DNA from: CG2-30-46-19 sp034414555
GTDB lineage: Bacteria; Chloroflexota; Dehalococcoidia; GIF9; AB-539-J10
Direction of reading: 5' to 3'
Assembly: GCA_034414555.1 (NCBI GenBank)
Contig: DAOUMA010000010.1
Location: 47,815-111,814 of the forward strand
Length of the DNA: 64,000 nucleotides
The position numbers were made by a program, and so were the translations under genes. The notes under the pieces are model-generated. The model had not been told where the DNA came from. It saw nothing but the letters and a program-made list of their open reading frames with translations, and did not search any database. Shown in pieces: positions 10,788 to 18,831 of this stretch; positions within the stretch are counted from its first letter, which is position 1; each line of letters opens with the position of its first letter.

Positions 10788-11746
10788 GCTGTTGCTACCT
10801 TGCTGGCGGATATGCCTGCCATTGTTTTGGATTTAGTTATTGCCCTAACTATTGCGGTGGACATCACCTCAGTGGCTACTATGCCCAGTAAGGTGAGGTC
10901 ACATTTCTTTTCTCCTAGGGAAAGGACAAAAATTACATCGCCATCAAACATAGTAAGGTAAGGGTCAACAGTGCGGGCTATGCCCGCTCCTGCCATTTGT
11001 GCTAGCTTGTTCGCCTGTGCTTTGTCAAGCTGAGCGTTTGTAGCTACTACAGCGATTGTAGTGTTGGACAAGTAGCTTGCTCTTTTGAATTGCTCACCTT
11101 TCAACAATTCTGAAGTGCTCCAAAAACCGTCTCCATCAGAACGATGAGGGCCAGCAATGATTTTTCCTGTTTTGGGGTGGATAACGTCTCCAAAGGCATT
11201 TTCCACTGCCAGGGCAGCCACGATGACGTCACCGCCTACTTTCTGACTGGCGGTTCCCAGGCCACTTTTGGTAGCTTTATCTATGCCGAGAATCTTTCCC
11301 ACCGCTGCTCCAGTTCCTGCACCGACGCATCCTTCAGGAACTTCTCCGTCAGTGGCAGCGAGGCAAGCTTGATAGCCCTGAGCAGCATCGGGTCTCGCTT
11401 TTGGGTCACCTACTACTAAATCGTAAATAATAGCTGCGGGAACTATGGGAACCTTGCCAGCAACGGTCTGATGACCGATTCCGCGCTCTTCAAGATACTT
11501 CATAACGCCGCCAGCTGCCTGTAGGCCAAAGGCACTGCCTCCGCTGAGAAGAATGGCGTGGATTTTTTCCACCAGATTTCCGGGGCGAAGGACATCGGTC
11601 TCCCTTGTTCCTGGGGCTGAGCCACTAACATCGACACCGGCCACCGCTCCTTTTTCGCAGAGAATGACGGTGCAACCGGTCATCCCTTCTTTATCGGTAT
11701 AGTGTCCTGCCTTGATTCCGGAGACATCCGTTATGCTGTTATACAT
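10781..11746 (-). CDS. P1-family peptidase (DmpA/BapA-like aminopeptidase)
   Basis: This 321-aa Ntn-fold enzyme belongs to peptidase family P1, which self-cleaves to expose an N-terminal Ser or Thr. Family signatures are ITDVSGIKAGHYTD at the start, VSGSAPGTRETD near residue 41, LSGGSAFGL near 67, and NTTIAVVATN near 228 with the likely Thr nucleophile. Some members cleave N-terminal beta-alanyl residues from peptides. Next to panD that would be a second source of beta-alanine, but this is an inference. I chose the ATG at 11746. A GTG at 11815 is in frame but would read through the terminator-like hairpin. Ribosome site GGAGGG lies in that hairpin. Confidence 0.88.
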   Translation of the reverse strand: MYNSITDVSGIKAGHYTDKEGMTGCTVILCEKGAVAGVDVSGSAPGTRETDVLRPGNLVEKIHAILLSGGSAFGLQAAGGVMKYLEERGIGHQTVAGKVPIVPAAIIYDLVVGDPKARPDAAQGYQACLAATDGEVPEGCVGAGTGAAVGKILGIDKATKSGLGTASQKVGGDVIVAALAVENAFGDVIHPKTGKIIAGPHRSDGDGFWSTSELLKGEQFKRASYLSNTTIAVVATNAQLDKAQANKLAQMAGAGIARTVDPYLTMFDGDVIFVLSLGEKKCDLTLLGIVATEVMSTAIVRAITKSKTMAGISASKVATAC

Positions 11747-11753
11747 CGCTAAT

Positions 11754-11783
11754 AAAAAAACCCTCCTGGCAACACCAAGAGGG
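11754..11783 (-). terminator. terminator-like hairpin in the leader of the P1/pan cluster
   Basis: On the minus strand CCCTCTTGG and CCAGGAGGG form a 9-bp stem (one G-T pair) with loop TGTTG, followed by seven T. It sits between the promoter at 11890-11918 and the start codon at 11746. The GGAGGG in its 3' arm is also the only ribosome site. It could attenuate both transcription and translation. Confidence 0.75.
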
Positions 11784-11889
11784 CCTTTTATACCTTTTCT
11801 TACCGTCCCGGTCACTGCCGATCCGAGCGGCTAACGCCAAACTTTATTGTATTTAGGCTCACCGCTATACTTGTCGGTGGCAATTTTTA

Positions 11890-11918
11890 AGCATAACATA
11901 TTTTTTTAGCTTCGTCAA
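11890..11918 (-). promoter_or_regulatory. promoter of the P1/pan cluster
   Basis: TTGACG (11913-11918) and TATGCT (11890-11895) with 17-nt spacing on the minus strand. The transcript would have a leader of about 137 nt ending in the hairpin at 11754-11783. Confidence 0.65.
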
Positions 11919-11973
11919 TAGCCTGTGCGCATATTTGTTGATGTATTCCTACGGTTTTGGAAACGAAGTAACT

Positions 11974-13572
11974 TTAGCTATTTAAGGATTTATACCATTT
12001 CTTGTTGAGTTTATAAACATCCTTGAACTTATCGAAAAGCTTATCGTAAACTGCTCTGTTTCTAGTGTTGGGGCTAAATGTCCTTTCAACCTTTATATAT
12101 TTTCCTATATCGTCGAAGTTTTTTATATAACCCAGAGCGAAGCTGCCAAGCATGGCAGCTCCCCTTGCCCCTGCCGTTTGCACATCTTCGACTCTTTGTA
12201 TTTTCCGGTCCATTACATCAGCTATAATTTGACACCAGAGGTCATTCGTCGCCCCACCGCCGATTATCCGTAATTCATTGACCTTAGAATACAAGTTCTC
12301 GACTGTAGATAAAGCCCATTTCAGATTAAAAGCTATTCCTTCATAGACAGCGCGGATTATATGACCTCGAGAATGATCAAGGCTTAAGTTGTGCAGGCCG
12401 CCCCTCACTGTATCATCATCAAGAGGACAACGCTCACCAAAGAGCCAGGGAGTAAATATTAGCCCATTAGACCCCGGGGGAATCTTACTCGCTTCTTGTT
12501 CAAAAAGAGCATATGGTGGTGTTCCCGTTTCCACATCTGTCTGCTTCCATAGCACCTCTTTGGGATAGAGCAGTTCTCTAATCAGCCATTCGAATGTCCC
12601 AGCAGATAGTTCCTGATGTCCCATGACAAGATAATATTTTTCGGGATAGGCGCTTCCTACGCAACCAGTGTAGTGTGCAATATCAATCTTCCGCTTTGTT
12701 ACGTGGCCTCCTATCCAGCCCGATGTACCCAGATTGATATGGAGTTCCCCGTCATGCATTGCCCCTGAACCAACCGCGGCACAGGTCATATCGCCTGCTC
12801 CGTTTATTATCGGCGTCCCCTGTTTTAAACCTGTCTTTTTTGCTGCCTCTTCCGTCAGGCCGCCAACAATAAAAGTAGGGCTTTGGACTTCAGCAAGCTT
12901 TTCCATAGGGATACCAGCCATGTTACAGAGCTTCTGAGACCAATGATTATAGTGAGGGCTGTTCTTCCTGGTGTCGAGGAGCCACCATACTACCGCAAGG
13001 TCTGTGGATGTGACCATCTTACCTGTCAGCTTGAAGATTATATAATCCTTTACATCAAGAAATTTGTAACAATTTTTGTATATCTCAGGCAGGTTCTCCT
13101 CCAGCCAGTAAATCTTCGGAATTTGGTCCTTACCGCTGGTGACGCTGGGTGCTCCGCCTGTTATTCGCAGGAAATTCAAAATCTTGAGTGGGGGATAGCC
13201 TTTAAACTTTATTAGCCCTTTAAATAGCCTTTCTTTAGCTAACCTGGCTCCCCTGGCATCTATCCATATATAACTATTAGTAAGAGGCTTACCGTCCTTC
13301 GTTACTGGCGTAAAGCCTTGCATCTGGGTGGCAAACGTCATTCCGACAATATCATCGAGGTTAACCTGAGTCTTTTGGAGAAGGTTTTTTGTCGTCGAGG
13401 CAACTGCATCCCACCATTCATCAGGGACCTGTTCCGCATAGCCTGCTTCAGGCATAATGATGCCTGAGGGATAATTTTGTCTCACAGAATCAACTACCCT
13501 GCCATCTGTAGTAACAAGCACTGCCTTATTGTTGGTTGTCCCTAAATCATGGGCGATTATATATTTTTCCAT
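11974..13572 (-). CDS. FGGY-family carbohydrate kinase
   Basis: This kinase of about 532 aa phosphorylates a sugar or polyol with ATP. The N-terminal phosphate motif is IIAHDLGTTNNKAVLV, the adenosine-side motif NGAGDMTCAAVGSGA is near residue 265, and IRIIGGGA-like LRIIGGGATNDLW is near 430. Sequence style is closer to xylulokinase than GlpK, so the substrate is open. It is the last gene of a four-gene operon with a GlpA-like dehydrogenase, which makes glycerol or a related polyol a reasonable guess. The start at 13572 follows AAGGAGGG and is chosen over an in-frame codon 33 nt upstream. It lies one base after the DUF1667 stop. Confidence 0.88.
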   Translation of the reverse strand: MEKYIIAHDLGTTNNKAVLVTTDGRVVDSVRQNYPSGIIMPEAGYAEQVPDEWWDAVASTTKNLLQKTQVNLDDIVGMTFATQMQGFTPVTKDGKPLTNSYIWIDARGARLAKERLFKGLIKFKGYPPLKILNFLRITGGAPSVTSGKDQIPKIYWLEENLPEIYKNCYKFLDVKDYIIFKLTGKMVTSTDLAVVWWLLDTRKNSPHYNHWSQKLCNMAGIPMEKLAEVQSPTFIVGGLTEEAAKKTGLKQGTPIINGAGDMTCAAVGSGAMHDGELHINLGTSGWIGGHVTKRKIDIAHYTGCVGSAYPEKYYLVMGHQELSAGTFEWLIRELLYPKEVLWKQTDVETGTPPYALFEQEASKIPPGSNGLIFTPWLFGERCPLDDDTVRGGLHNLSLDHSRGHIIRAVYEGIAFNLKWALSTVENLYSKVNELRIIGGGATNDLWCQIIADVMDRKIQRVEDVQTAGARGAAMLGSFALGYIKNFDDIGKYIKVERTFSPNTRNRAVYDKLFDKFKDVYKLNKKWYKSLNS

Positions 13573-13573
13573 C

Positions 13574-13945
13574 TTATTCCCTCCTTGGTAAATCTCGGGA
13601 AGCAATTATGTTTATCCCGGTATTTAAGATATTTTCACAAACTATATCTCCACATTTGATAGGTGCTGTTACTCTAATTTTAGCCAGTTCTTTCATGCAT
13701 TGCATCATCAAATTTTTGGGTATTGGTTTTTCGCTTCTTATGGGCAACATTGGCAATATGCCTCTTTGGATATAAGCTGTGGTGGTCAGAATTCTAACTG
13801 GGTTGGTGAACTCGGCAATAGCATATTCTTCCCCTAGTTTACATAAATTATCTTTCACTTCTAGGATTTTTCCCTCTTCTTCAATTAACTCTATCTGACA
13901 ACTCAGTGGACATTGGATACAGGTAAAATTATGACTTCTTTTCAT
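13574..13945 (-). CDS. DUF1667 cysteine-rich protein
   Basis: A 123-aa protein of the DUF1667 family, found with GlpA-type dehydrogenases in anaerobes. It opens with a cysteine cluster (FTCIQCPLSCQIEL) and a further Cys near residue 34 (DNLCKLG), then CGDIVC near 104. This suggests an iron-sulfur or redox-active site. It is likely a small electron-transfer subunit of the dehydrogenase complex. The ATG at 13945 has GAGGTGG upstream, and a TTG at 13960 is in frame. It overlaps the preceding oxidoreductase gene by 17 nt and directly precedes the kinase, so the proteins are probably made together. Confidence 0.85.
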   Translation of the reverse strand: MKRSHNFTCIQCPLSCQIELIEEEGKILEVKDNLCKLGEEYAIAEFTNPVRILTTTAYIQRGILPMLPIRSEKPIPKNLMMQCMKELAKIRVTAPIKCGDIVCENILNTGINIIASRDLPRRE

Positions 13946-15200
13946 CTTTTTCCACCTCAATTATTAGTTCATTTCCAGTAATTTTATTCAAAACATTTGG
14001 AGAAAGATTTAATTTAATCATTTCAGGTGGCCTAACGGCTCTTTCTTTTTGAGCAAAGATTTTTTCTTCACCGGATGAAGCAATGACTCTCACATTTCTC
14101 TCTGTTTCTTTAACACGTAAGTATAATTTGATGCTTTCGTCAAACTTCTCTCCACGAATAATTTGTGGGATGACATAGCTGACATTTCTTCCATTCTTTA
14201 CAGTTATAGGAATTTTTCTTCTATTTACTTTTCCAGTGATATATTCTGCTGCCCCTTTCCCAGTTGCTTTCGCGGATTCAGAAACATCATCTACTAAATC
14301 ATGCACATGAACCACGTTTCCACAGGCAAAGATACCTGGGACAGATGTTTCCATTCGCTCGTCTACGATAGGCCCACTCGTTCTCCAATCCATCTCGACT
14401 TCTGCTTTTTGGGAAAGTTCATTTTCTGGAATTAAACCGACAGATAGAACCACGGTATCGCAGGGAATAAACCTCTCTGTCTCCTTTATTGGCTGCATCT
14501 CTGAATTAACTTTCGCTACAGTTACTCCTTCTACTCTGCTTCTGCCTTTGATATTGGTGATGGTATGAGAGAGGTAAAGTGGTATATTGTAATCTTCCAG
14601 ACATTGAACCACATTTCTAGTTAATCCCCCAGGATTTGGCATGATTTCGTATACACCTTCTACTTCTGCACCTTCCAAGGTAAACCTTCTGGCCATAATT
14701 AATCCTATGTCCCCAGAACCAAGGATAACTATTTTTCTACCAGGCATGATGCCTTCGATGTTCATGTATCGCTGAGTAACTCCAGCGGTGTAAATTCCTG
14801 CCGGTCTATCTCCAGGAATCAAAATGTTTGCCCTTGTCCTTTCTCTGCACCCCATGCCGAGAATAATCGCCTTTGCTTCTATTTCCAATAATCCATCTTC
14901 TGGATTAGCTGCGATTATTCTCTTATTTGAATTTACTTCGAGAACCATCGTGTTTAACTTAACTTTAATTGCAGTTTTCTTTAATTCATCTATGTAACGC
15001 TGTGCATATTCTGGACCAGTTAGCATTTCACCGAAGATAAAATTTCCAAAGCCATCGTGAATGCATTGGGGAAGTATTCCTCCCAATTCCATATCTCTTT
15101 CGATTATTAGAACATCGTTGATACCTTCTTTATAAGCACTTATTGCAGAGGCCAATCCTGCAGGACCGCCACCAATCACACCCAGGTCAACTTCAAGCAT
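13929..15200 (-). CDS. FAD/NAD(P)-dependent oxidoreductase of a GlpA-associated complex
   Basis: The 423-aa flavoprotein has an N-terminal FAD-binding fold (LGVIGGGPAGLASAISAYKEG), a second nucleotide fold near residue 155 (KIVILGSGDIGLIMARR), and the FAD-closing ACGNVVHVHDLVDDVSESA near 290. It resembles the NAD(P)/FAD oxidoreductases that accompany GlpA-like dehydrogenases and DUF1667 proteins in anaerobes. There they probably pass electrons from substrate oxidation to a carrier. It overlaps its upstream neighbour by 8 nt and its downstream neighbour by 17 nt, which signals strict co-translation. The electron acceptor is unknown. Confidence 0.88.
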   Translation of the reverse strand: MLEVDLGVIGGGPAGLASAISAYKEGINDVLIIERDMELGGILPQCIHDGFGNFIFGEMLTGPEYAQRYIDELKKTAIKVKLNTMVLEVNSNKRIIAANPEDGLLEIEAKAIILGMGCRERTRANILIPGDRPAGIYTAGVTQRYMNIEGIMPGRKIVILGSGDIGLIMARRFTLEGAEVEGVYEIMPNPGGLTRNVVQCLEDYNIPLYLSHTITNIKGRSRVEGVTVAKVNSEMQPIKETERFIPCDTVVLSVGLIPENELSQKAEVEMDWRTSGPIVDERMETSVPGIFACGNVVHVHDLVDDVSESAKATGKGAAEYITGKVNRRKIPITVKNGRNVSYVIPQIIRGEKFDESIKLYLRVKETERNVRVIASSGEEKIFAQKERAVRPPEMIKLNLSPNVLNKITGNELIIEVEKDEKKS

Positions 15201-16989
15201 TTACTTTCTCTTCTAATAAACTTTTAGTTTTTCCTATAAACAGGCTTGAACCAGCCCCGCTTTTCGTTACTTCCTCTACAGGAATAACCAATTCTCTAGC
15301 CAGGATTGATGCCACCCGGGGACCACAGAATCCACCCTGGCATCTACCCATGCCTGCTCTAGTTCTTCGTTTAATCGCATCAATAGTTAAAGCAGGAACC
15401 AGGGAATGAATTGCATCAACTATTTCTCCTTCAGTTATATGCTCGCACCTGCAAATAACATGTCCATAAAGTGGATTCTTTGCTATCAAACTCTTTTTAT
15501 TTTCTGTGCTCAACTTATCAAAATCAGGCGGTGCTTTGCGTATGGGATTAAAGTCCTCTTTCTGTTCCAATTTTAAACCTGTCTCTTTCAGGATATTTAT
15601 CGTCATTTCTGCAATTGCTGGTGCAGCGGCTAAACCAGGGGATTGAATTCCGGCAACACTCACAAATCCGTGAACTTTCCTCGATGCTTTGATAAAGAAA
15701 TCTTCCTTGTAGGTCGCTGCTCTTACACCGGCAAAGTATGTAATCACTGACTTCTTTGGGAAATTGGGGAAAGTGGAGCCGTATTCGTCAAACATTTCTG
15801 CAATTTCTTCACCGGTAATAGATTTATCTTCTTTATCTGGAACCTCAACAGCAGTAGGTCCCCAGTTTATGTTTCCGTCCACCGTTATCATCACTGCACC
15901 GCCTTTCGTATAGGGGTTCCGAGGCAATCTCTGTTCACTCACTTGATGATTGACGTATCCCTCCATTCCTTTGTCGAACAAGAGGGTAACTCCCTTTCTC
16001 GGGTGGATGGTGAAGTCTCTTGCTCCAACCATTTCCGCAACTTCGTCCGCGAATAACCCCGCTGCGTTAATGACAAACGGGGTTTCGATTTTCCCCCTGG
16101 TGGTTACTACACTTTTTAGCCTTCCATCTTCAATCTGGATATCTGTTGCTTCTGTGTCCAGCAAAACTTTGCCCCCATTTTGGATTGCATTTTCAGCCGC
16201 GGCGATAGTTATCCTGAAAGGGCAAGTAACCCCGTAATTGGGCAGCAGGATTCCTGCAAGAGCCCTATCCGTTAGGTTTGGCTCCATCTTAAATAATTCA
16301 TCCCCTCTTATAACTAGAGGTTTATCACCTACCTCCTTTCCTTTTCTCACGATAATAAGTGGGAACACATACTTCAAGATGAAATCCGTAATAAAAGAAG
16401 GAATCTTTCGTGAAAGAGTATCCTTTGTCAGTAAGACCAATAGTCCATTTTTCTTATATGGAACATCGAGTTCTCTGGATATCTCAGTGAATTTGGGCCA
16501 CCCCCTGGCACATAATTCCTTCTTTAACGTACCAGAGTGTTCAGCTATTCCAGTGTGAACCTGGGCGTTGTTTGCTTTGGATGCCCCGCATCCAATATCC
16601 CATTCTTTTTCTAGAAGGACAATATCCAACTTATAACGTGAGAGTTCCCTGGCGATGAAACAACCTATTACACCGCCACCAATTATAACTACGTCTGCTC
16701 TTTCTGGGAGGCGTGGGTTGTAGAACTTGGGTTTCGTTAATCTTTCCCCTTCTCTTTTTCCTTCTTGCTTTTTCCCCTCAATTTCCTTGGCGGTAATGTC
16801 ATTTACTACCTCTTGGACTTCCTTTAGTTCGCCCACAGCATGTCCTACCTCAATAACTTCGTTCCATGAATTAACCTGCCCACCAAGATGCACGATTCCC
16901 TCTGTTGTGGAAATCTCAATATTGGGGAATCCTTTCTTTGTTGCGATTTTTTTGACCGTTTCTGTGATTTTTTGATCGTTATTTTTCAT
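15193..16989 (-). CDS. BON-domain--glycerol-3-phosphate dehydrogenase-like flavoprotein with [2Fe-2S] tail
   Basis: The 598-aa protein has three parts. Residues 1-75 look like a BON domain (IEISTTEGIVHLGGQVNSW...VVNDI). Residues 95-480 are a DAO/GlpA-type FAD dehydrogenase (ADVVIIGGGVIGCFIARELS near 98; IHPRKGVTLLFDKG near 347). Residues 510-575 are a BFD-like [2Fe-2S] domain (VICRCEHITEGEIVDAIH...GMGRCQGGFCG) with four cysteines. It probably oxidises glycerol 3-phosphate or a related hydroxy acid and feeds the flavoprotein encoded next. An N-terminal BON domain is unusual for this family. It heads the operon; the ATG has only a weak ribosome site. Confidence 0.87.
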   Translation of the reverse strand: MKNNDQKITETVKKIATKKGFPNIEISTTEGIVHLGGQVNSWNEVIEVGHAVGELKEVQEVVNDITAKEIEGKKQEGKREGERLTKPKFYNPRLPERADVVIIGGGVIGCFIARELSRYKLDIVLLEKEWDIGCGASKANNAQVHTGIAEHSGTLKKELCARGWPKFTEISRELDVPYKKNGLLVLLTKDTLSRKIPSFITDFILKYVFPLIIVRKGKEVGDKPLVIRGDELFKMEPNLTDRALAGILLPNYGVTCPFRITIAAAENAIQNGGKVLLDTEATDIQIEDGRLKSVVTTRGKIETPFVINAAGLFADEVAEMVGARDFTIHPRKGVTLLFDKGMEGYVNHQVSEQRLPRNPYTKGGAVMITVDGNINWGPTAVEVPDKEDKSITGEEIAEMFDEYGSTFPNFPKKSVITYFAGVRAATYKEDFFIKASRKVHGFVSVAGIQSPGLAAAPAIAEMTINILKETGLKLEQKEDFNPIRKAPPDFDKLSTENKKSLIAKNPLYGHVICRCEHITEGEIVDAIHSLVPALTIDAIKRRTRAGMGRCQGGFCGPRVASILARELVIPVEEVTKSGAGSSLFIGKTKSLLEEKVNA

Positions 16990-17114
16990 CTTTATTTCTG
17001 GAGGGCAATTGTCAAAATGTATTACCTCGCATGATATTATAGTAAGTTATCAGATTATAAAAAAGCCAAAGAATATGTAAATCAAAGGAAGCAATCAAAA
17101 TAGCAGGAGGAACG

Positions 17115-18326
17115 ATGTTAGCCTTGGAAGGAATTAAGATTCTTGATTTATCAGGGCTTGTGCCCGGTGCTTTTTGCACCATGATACTGGGAGACTTTGG
17201 TGCTGAAGTGATTAAGGTTGAGATGCCCACCCCTTCCCCTCTTGCTGGAGGGGGACCTTCCCCGAAAGGGGAGGAGAGAAGGGCTGAGGCGGCTTACTTT
17301 GCTTATAATCGCAATAAGAAAAGCATTGGGCTCAATCTCAGGTCAGATAAAGGACGTGAAATATTCTACCGTTTGGCACAACAAGCAGACGTTATTATTG
17401 AGGGTTACCGGCCCGGGGTGGTCAAGCGGTTGGGGGTAGATTATGAGACTATCAGCAAGCTGAATCCCAAGATAGTATATTGTTCACTTAGTGGATATGG
17501 TCAGGATGGTCCTTATTGTAATTTCTCGGGGCATGACATTAACTATATCTCTCTGGCCGGGGTTCTTGGCTTGATGGGTCCGCCAGGGGCTCCCCCGGCG
17601 GTTCCAATGAATCTAATCGCTGACCTTGCTGGGGCGTCTTTATTTGGAGTCATCGGTATTCTGTTGGGTTTGCTCGCCAGAAATAAAACGGACAAGGGGC
17701 AATATATAGATGTAGCCTATATGGATGGAGCATTGTCGCTTCTGGGTGAGTTTACTGTAGGCTATTTCCTCGCCGGATTGGTTACCAAGCGGGGGGAAAC
17801 GGCGCTTCACGGCGCCTACCCTTATTACGGGGTATATGAAACCAAGGATGGCAAATATGTCACCATTGGCTGTATTGAGCCTCATTTCTGGAAAAGCCTT
17901 TGTGAATTATTTGGCAGGGAGGATTATGCCCCTTACCATTTCTCTGTCACCCATACTATCAGCAAATTGCAGGATAAAAAATGGGATGAGATACGCTCTT
18001 TCCTGGAACAGACTTTTTTGACCAAGACCAGAGATGAATGGTTTGAGTTGCTGACTGAAAAGGATATTCCTGTGGGGAAAGTTTATACGCTGGACGAGGT
18101 TTTTTCTGACCCACAGGTAATTCATCGCCAGATGATGATAGAGGTGGAGCATCCCACTTTAGGCAAGGTCAGGCAACTGGGCATAGTGCCCAGGCTATCA
18201 GATACGCCGGGGAAAGTGAGGAACTTATCTCCTCTTCTTGGAGAGCATACCGACGAAGTACTGGCAAGCTTGGGCTACCGCAAGGAGGAGATTGACAAAT
18301 TGAAGAAGGAAGGAGTAGTTGGTTAA
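17115..18326 (+). CDS. CaiB/BaiF (family III) CoA transferase
   Basis: The 403-aa enzyme transfers CoA between organic acids. Typical features are LEGIKILDLSGLVPGAFCTMILGDFGAEVIKVE (interrupted here for brevity after conserved blocks), NRNKKSIGLNL near residue 70, the GYRPGVVKRLGVDY block near 98, and an Asp in NLIADLAGAS near 172 that should be the catalytic residue. Substrate is unknown. The loop after IKVE is unusually proline- and glycine-rich (PSPLAGGGPSPKGEE) and is encoded by a GC-skewed sequence resembling intergenic repeats. An AGGAGG site precedes the ATG. The HIT gene follows after 4 nt. Confidence 0.92.
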   Translation: MLALEGIKILDLSGLVPGAFCTMILGDFGAEVIKVEMPTPSPLAGGGPSPKGEERRAEAAYFAYNRNKKSIGLNLRSDKGREIFYRLAQQADVIIEGYRPGVVKRLGVDYETISKLNPKIVYCSLSGYGQDGPYCNFSGHDINYISLAGVLGLMGPPGAPPAVPMNLIADLAGASLFGVIGILLGLLARNKTDKGQYIDVAYMDGALSLLGEFTVGYFLAGLVTKRGETALHGAYPYYGVYETKDGKYVTIGCIEPHFWKSLCELFGREDYAPYHFSVTHTISKLQDKKWDEIRSFLEQTFLTKTRDEWFELLTEKDIPVGKVYTLDEVFSDPQVIHRQMMIEVEHPTLGKVRQLGIVPRLSDTPGKVRNLSPLLGEHTDEVLASLGYRKEEIDKLKKEGVVG

Positions 18327-18330
18327 CAGG

Positions 18331-18675
18331 ATGGAGAAATGCGTCTTTTGTGATATCGTTGGTGGCAAAATACCTGGCGATATTGTCTACCAGGATAAAG
18401 ATTTTCTTGCCTTCAGGGACATTCATCCCATGGCGCCGGTTCATATAGTTATCATCCCTAAAGCTCACATTTCGTCTTTAGCCGAGGTTGGTGAATGGCA
18501 GGAAGGGCTCATTGGACGCCTTGTATTGTTAGCTAAGAAGCTGGCTGAAAAGGAAGGAATTGCTGAGAAAGGCTATCGCCTGGCGATAAATTCTGGGCCT
18601 GAAGGAGGGCAGGTAGTTCCTCATCTTCACCTGCATCTCCTTGGTGGCCGGAAGTTAGCTGACCAGCTTGGCTAA
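18331..18675 (+). CDS. HIT-family nucleotide-binding hydrolase
   Basis: A 114-aa histidine triad protein of the Hint type. CVFCDIVGGKIP at the start provides two zinc-type cysteines, and the triad HLHLHLLGG lies near residue 98. Such proteins hydrolyse nucleoside phosphoramidates and related adenylates, though their cellular role is often unclear. The ATG at 18331 matches the usual family N-terminus. A TTG at 18319 lies closer to the AGGAG site and remains possible. It is probably co-transcribed with the CoA transferase. Confidence 0.93.
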   Translation: MEKCVFCDIVGGKIPGDIVYQDKDFLAFRDIHPMAPVHIVIIPKAHISSLAEVGEWQEGLIGRLVLLAKKLAEKEGIAEKGYRLAINSGPEGGQVVPHLHLHLLGGRKLADQLG

Positions 18676-18715
18676 GCCCCTGTGCTGGGTATCATTCCGA
18701 AGCGTAGTTTAAAAA

Positions 18716-18767
18716 TGTAGTTGCCCAATTTATTGGGCAATTGTGCCTGATTCATCAGGCAACTACA
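18716..18767 (-). repeat. 52-nt two-hairpin element, copy 1
   Basis: Terminal TGTAGTT/AACTACA inverted repeats enclose two perfect 7-bp hairpins (GCCTGAT... and GCCCAAT...). Identical in plan to copies at 21313, 25042, 29248 and 62773, here in opposite orientation. It is flanked by the same outer sequences (AAGCGTAGTTTAAAAA and AAAATTCGGAGGCGAGGGG). Confidence 0.9.
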
Positions 18768-18831
18768 AAATTCGGAGGCGAGGGGCTCGCAATGGCAATA
18801 TAGACCAGGAACCAGGCATGATGGTTGAACA

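Noticed and set aside
11800..11880. Cobalamin riboswitch fragment (GTCCCGGTCACTG on plus strand)
   Set aside because: Only a short box-like match; no complete aptamer and no gene in that orientation.
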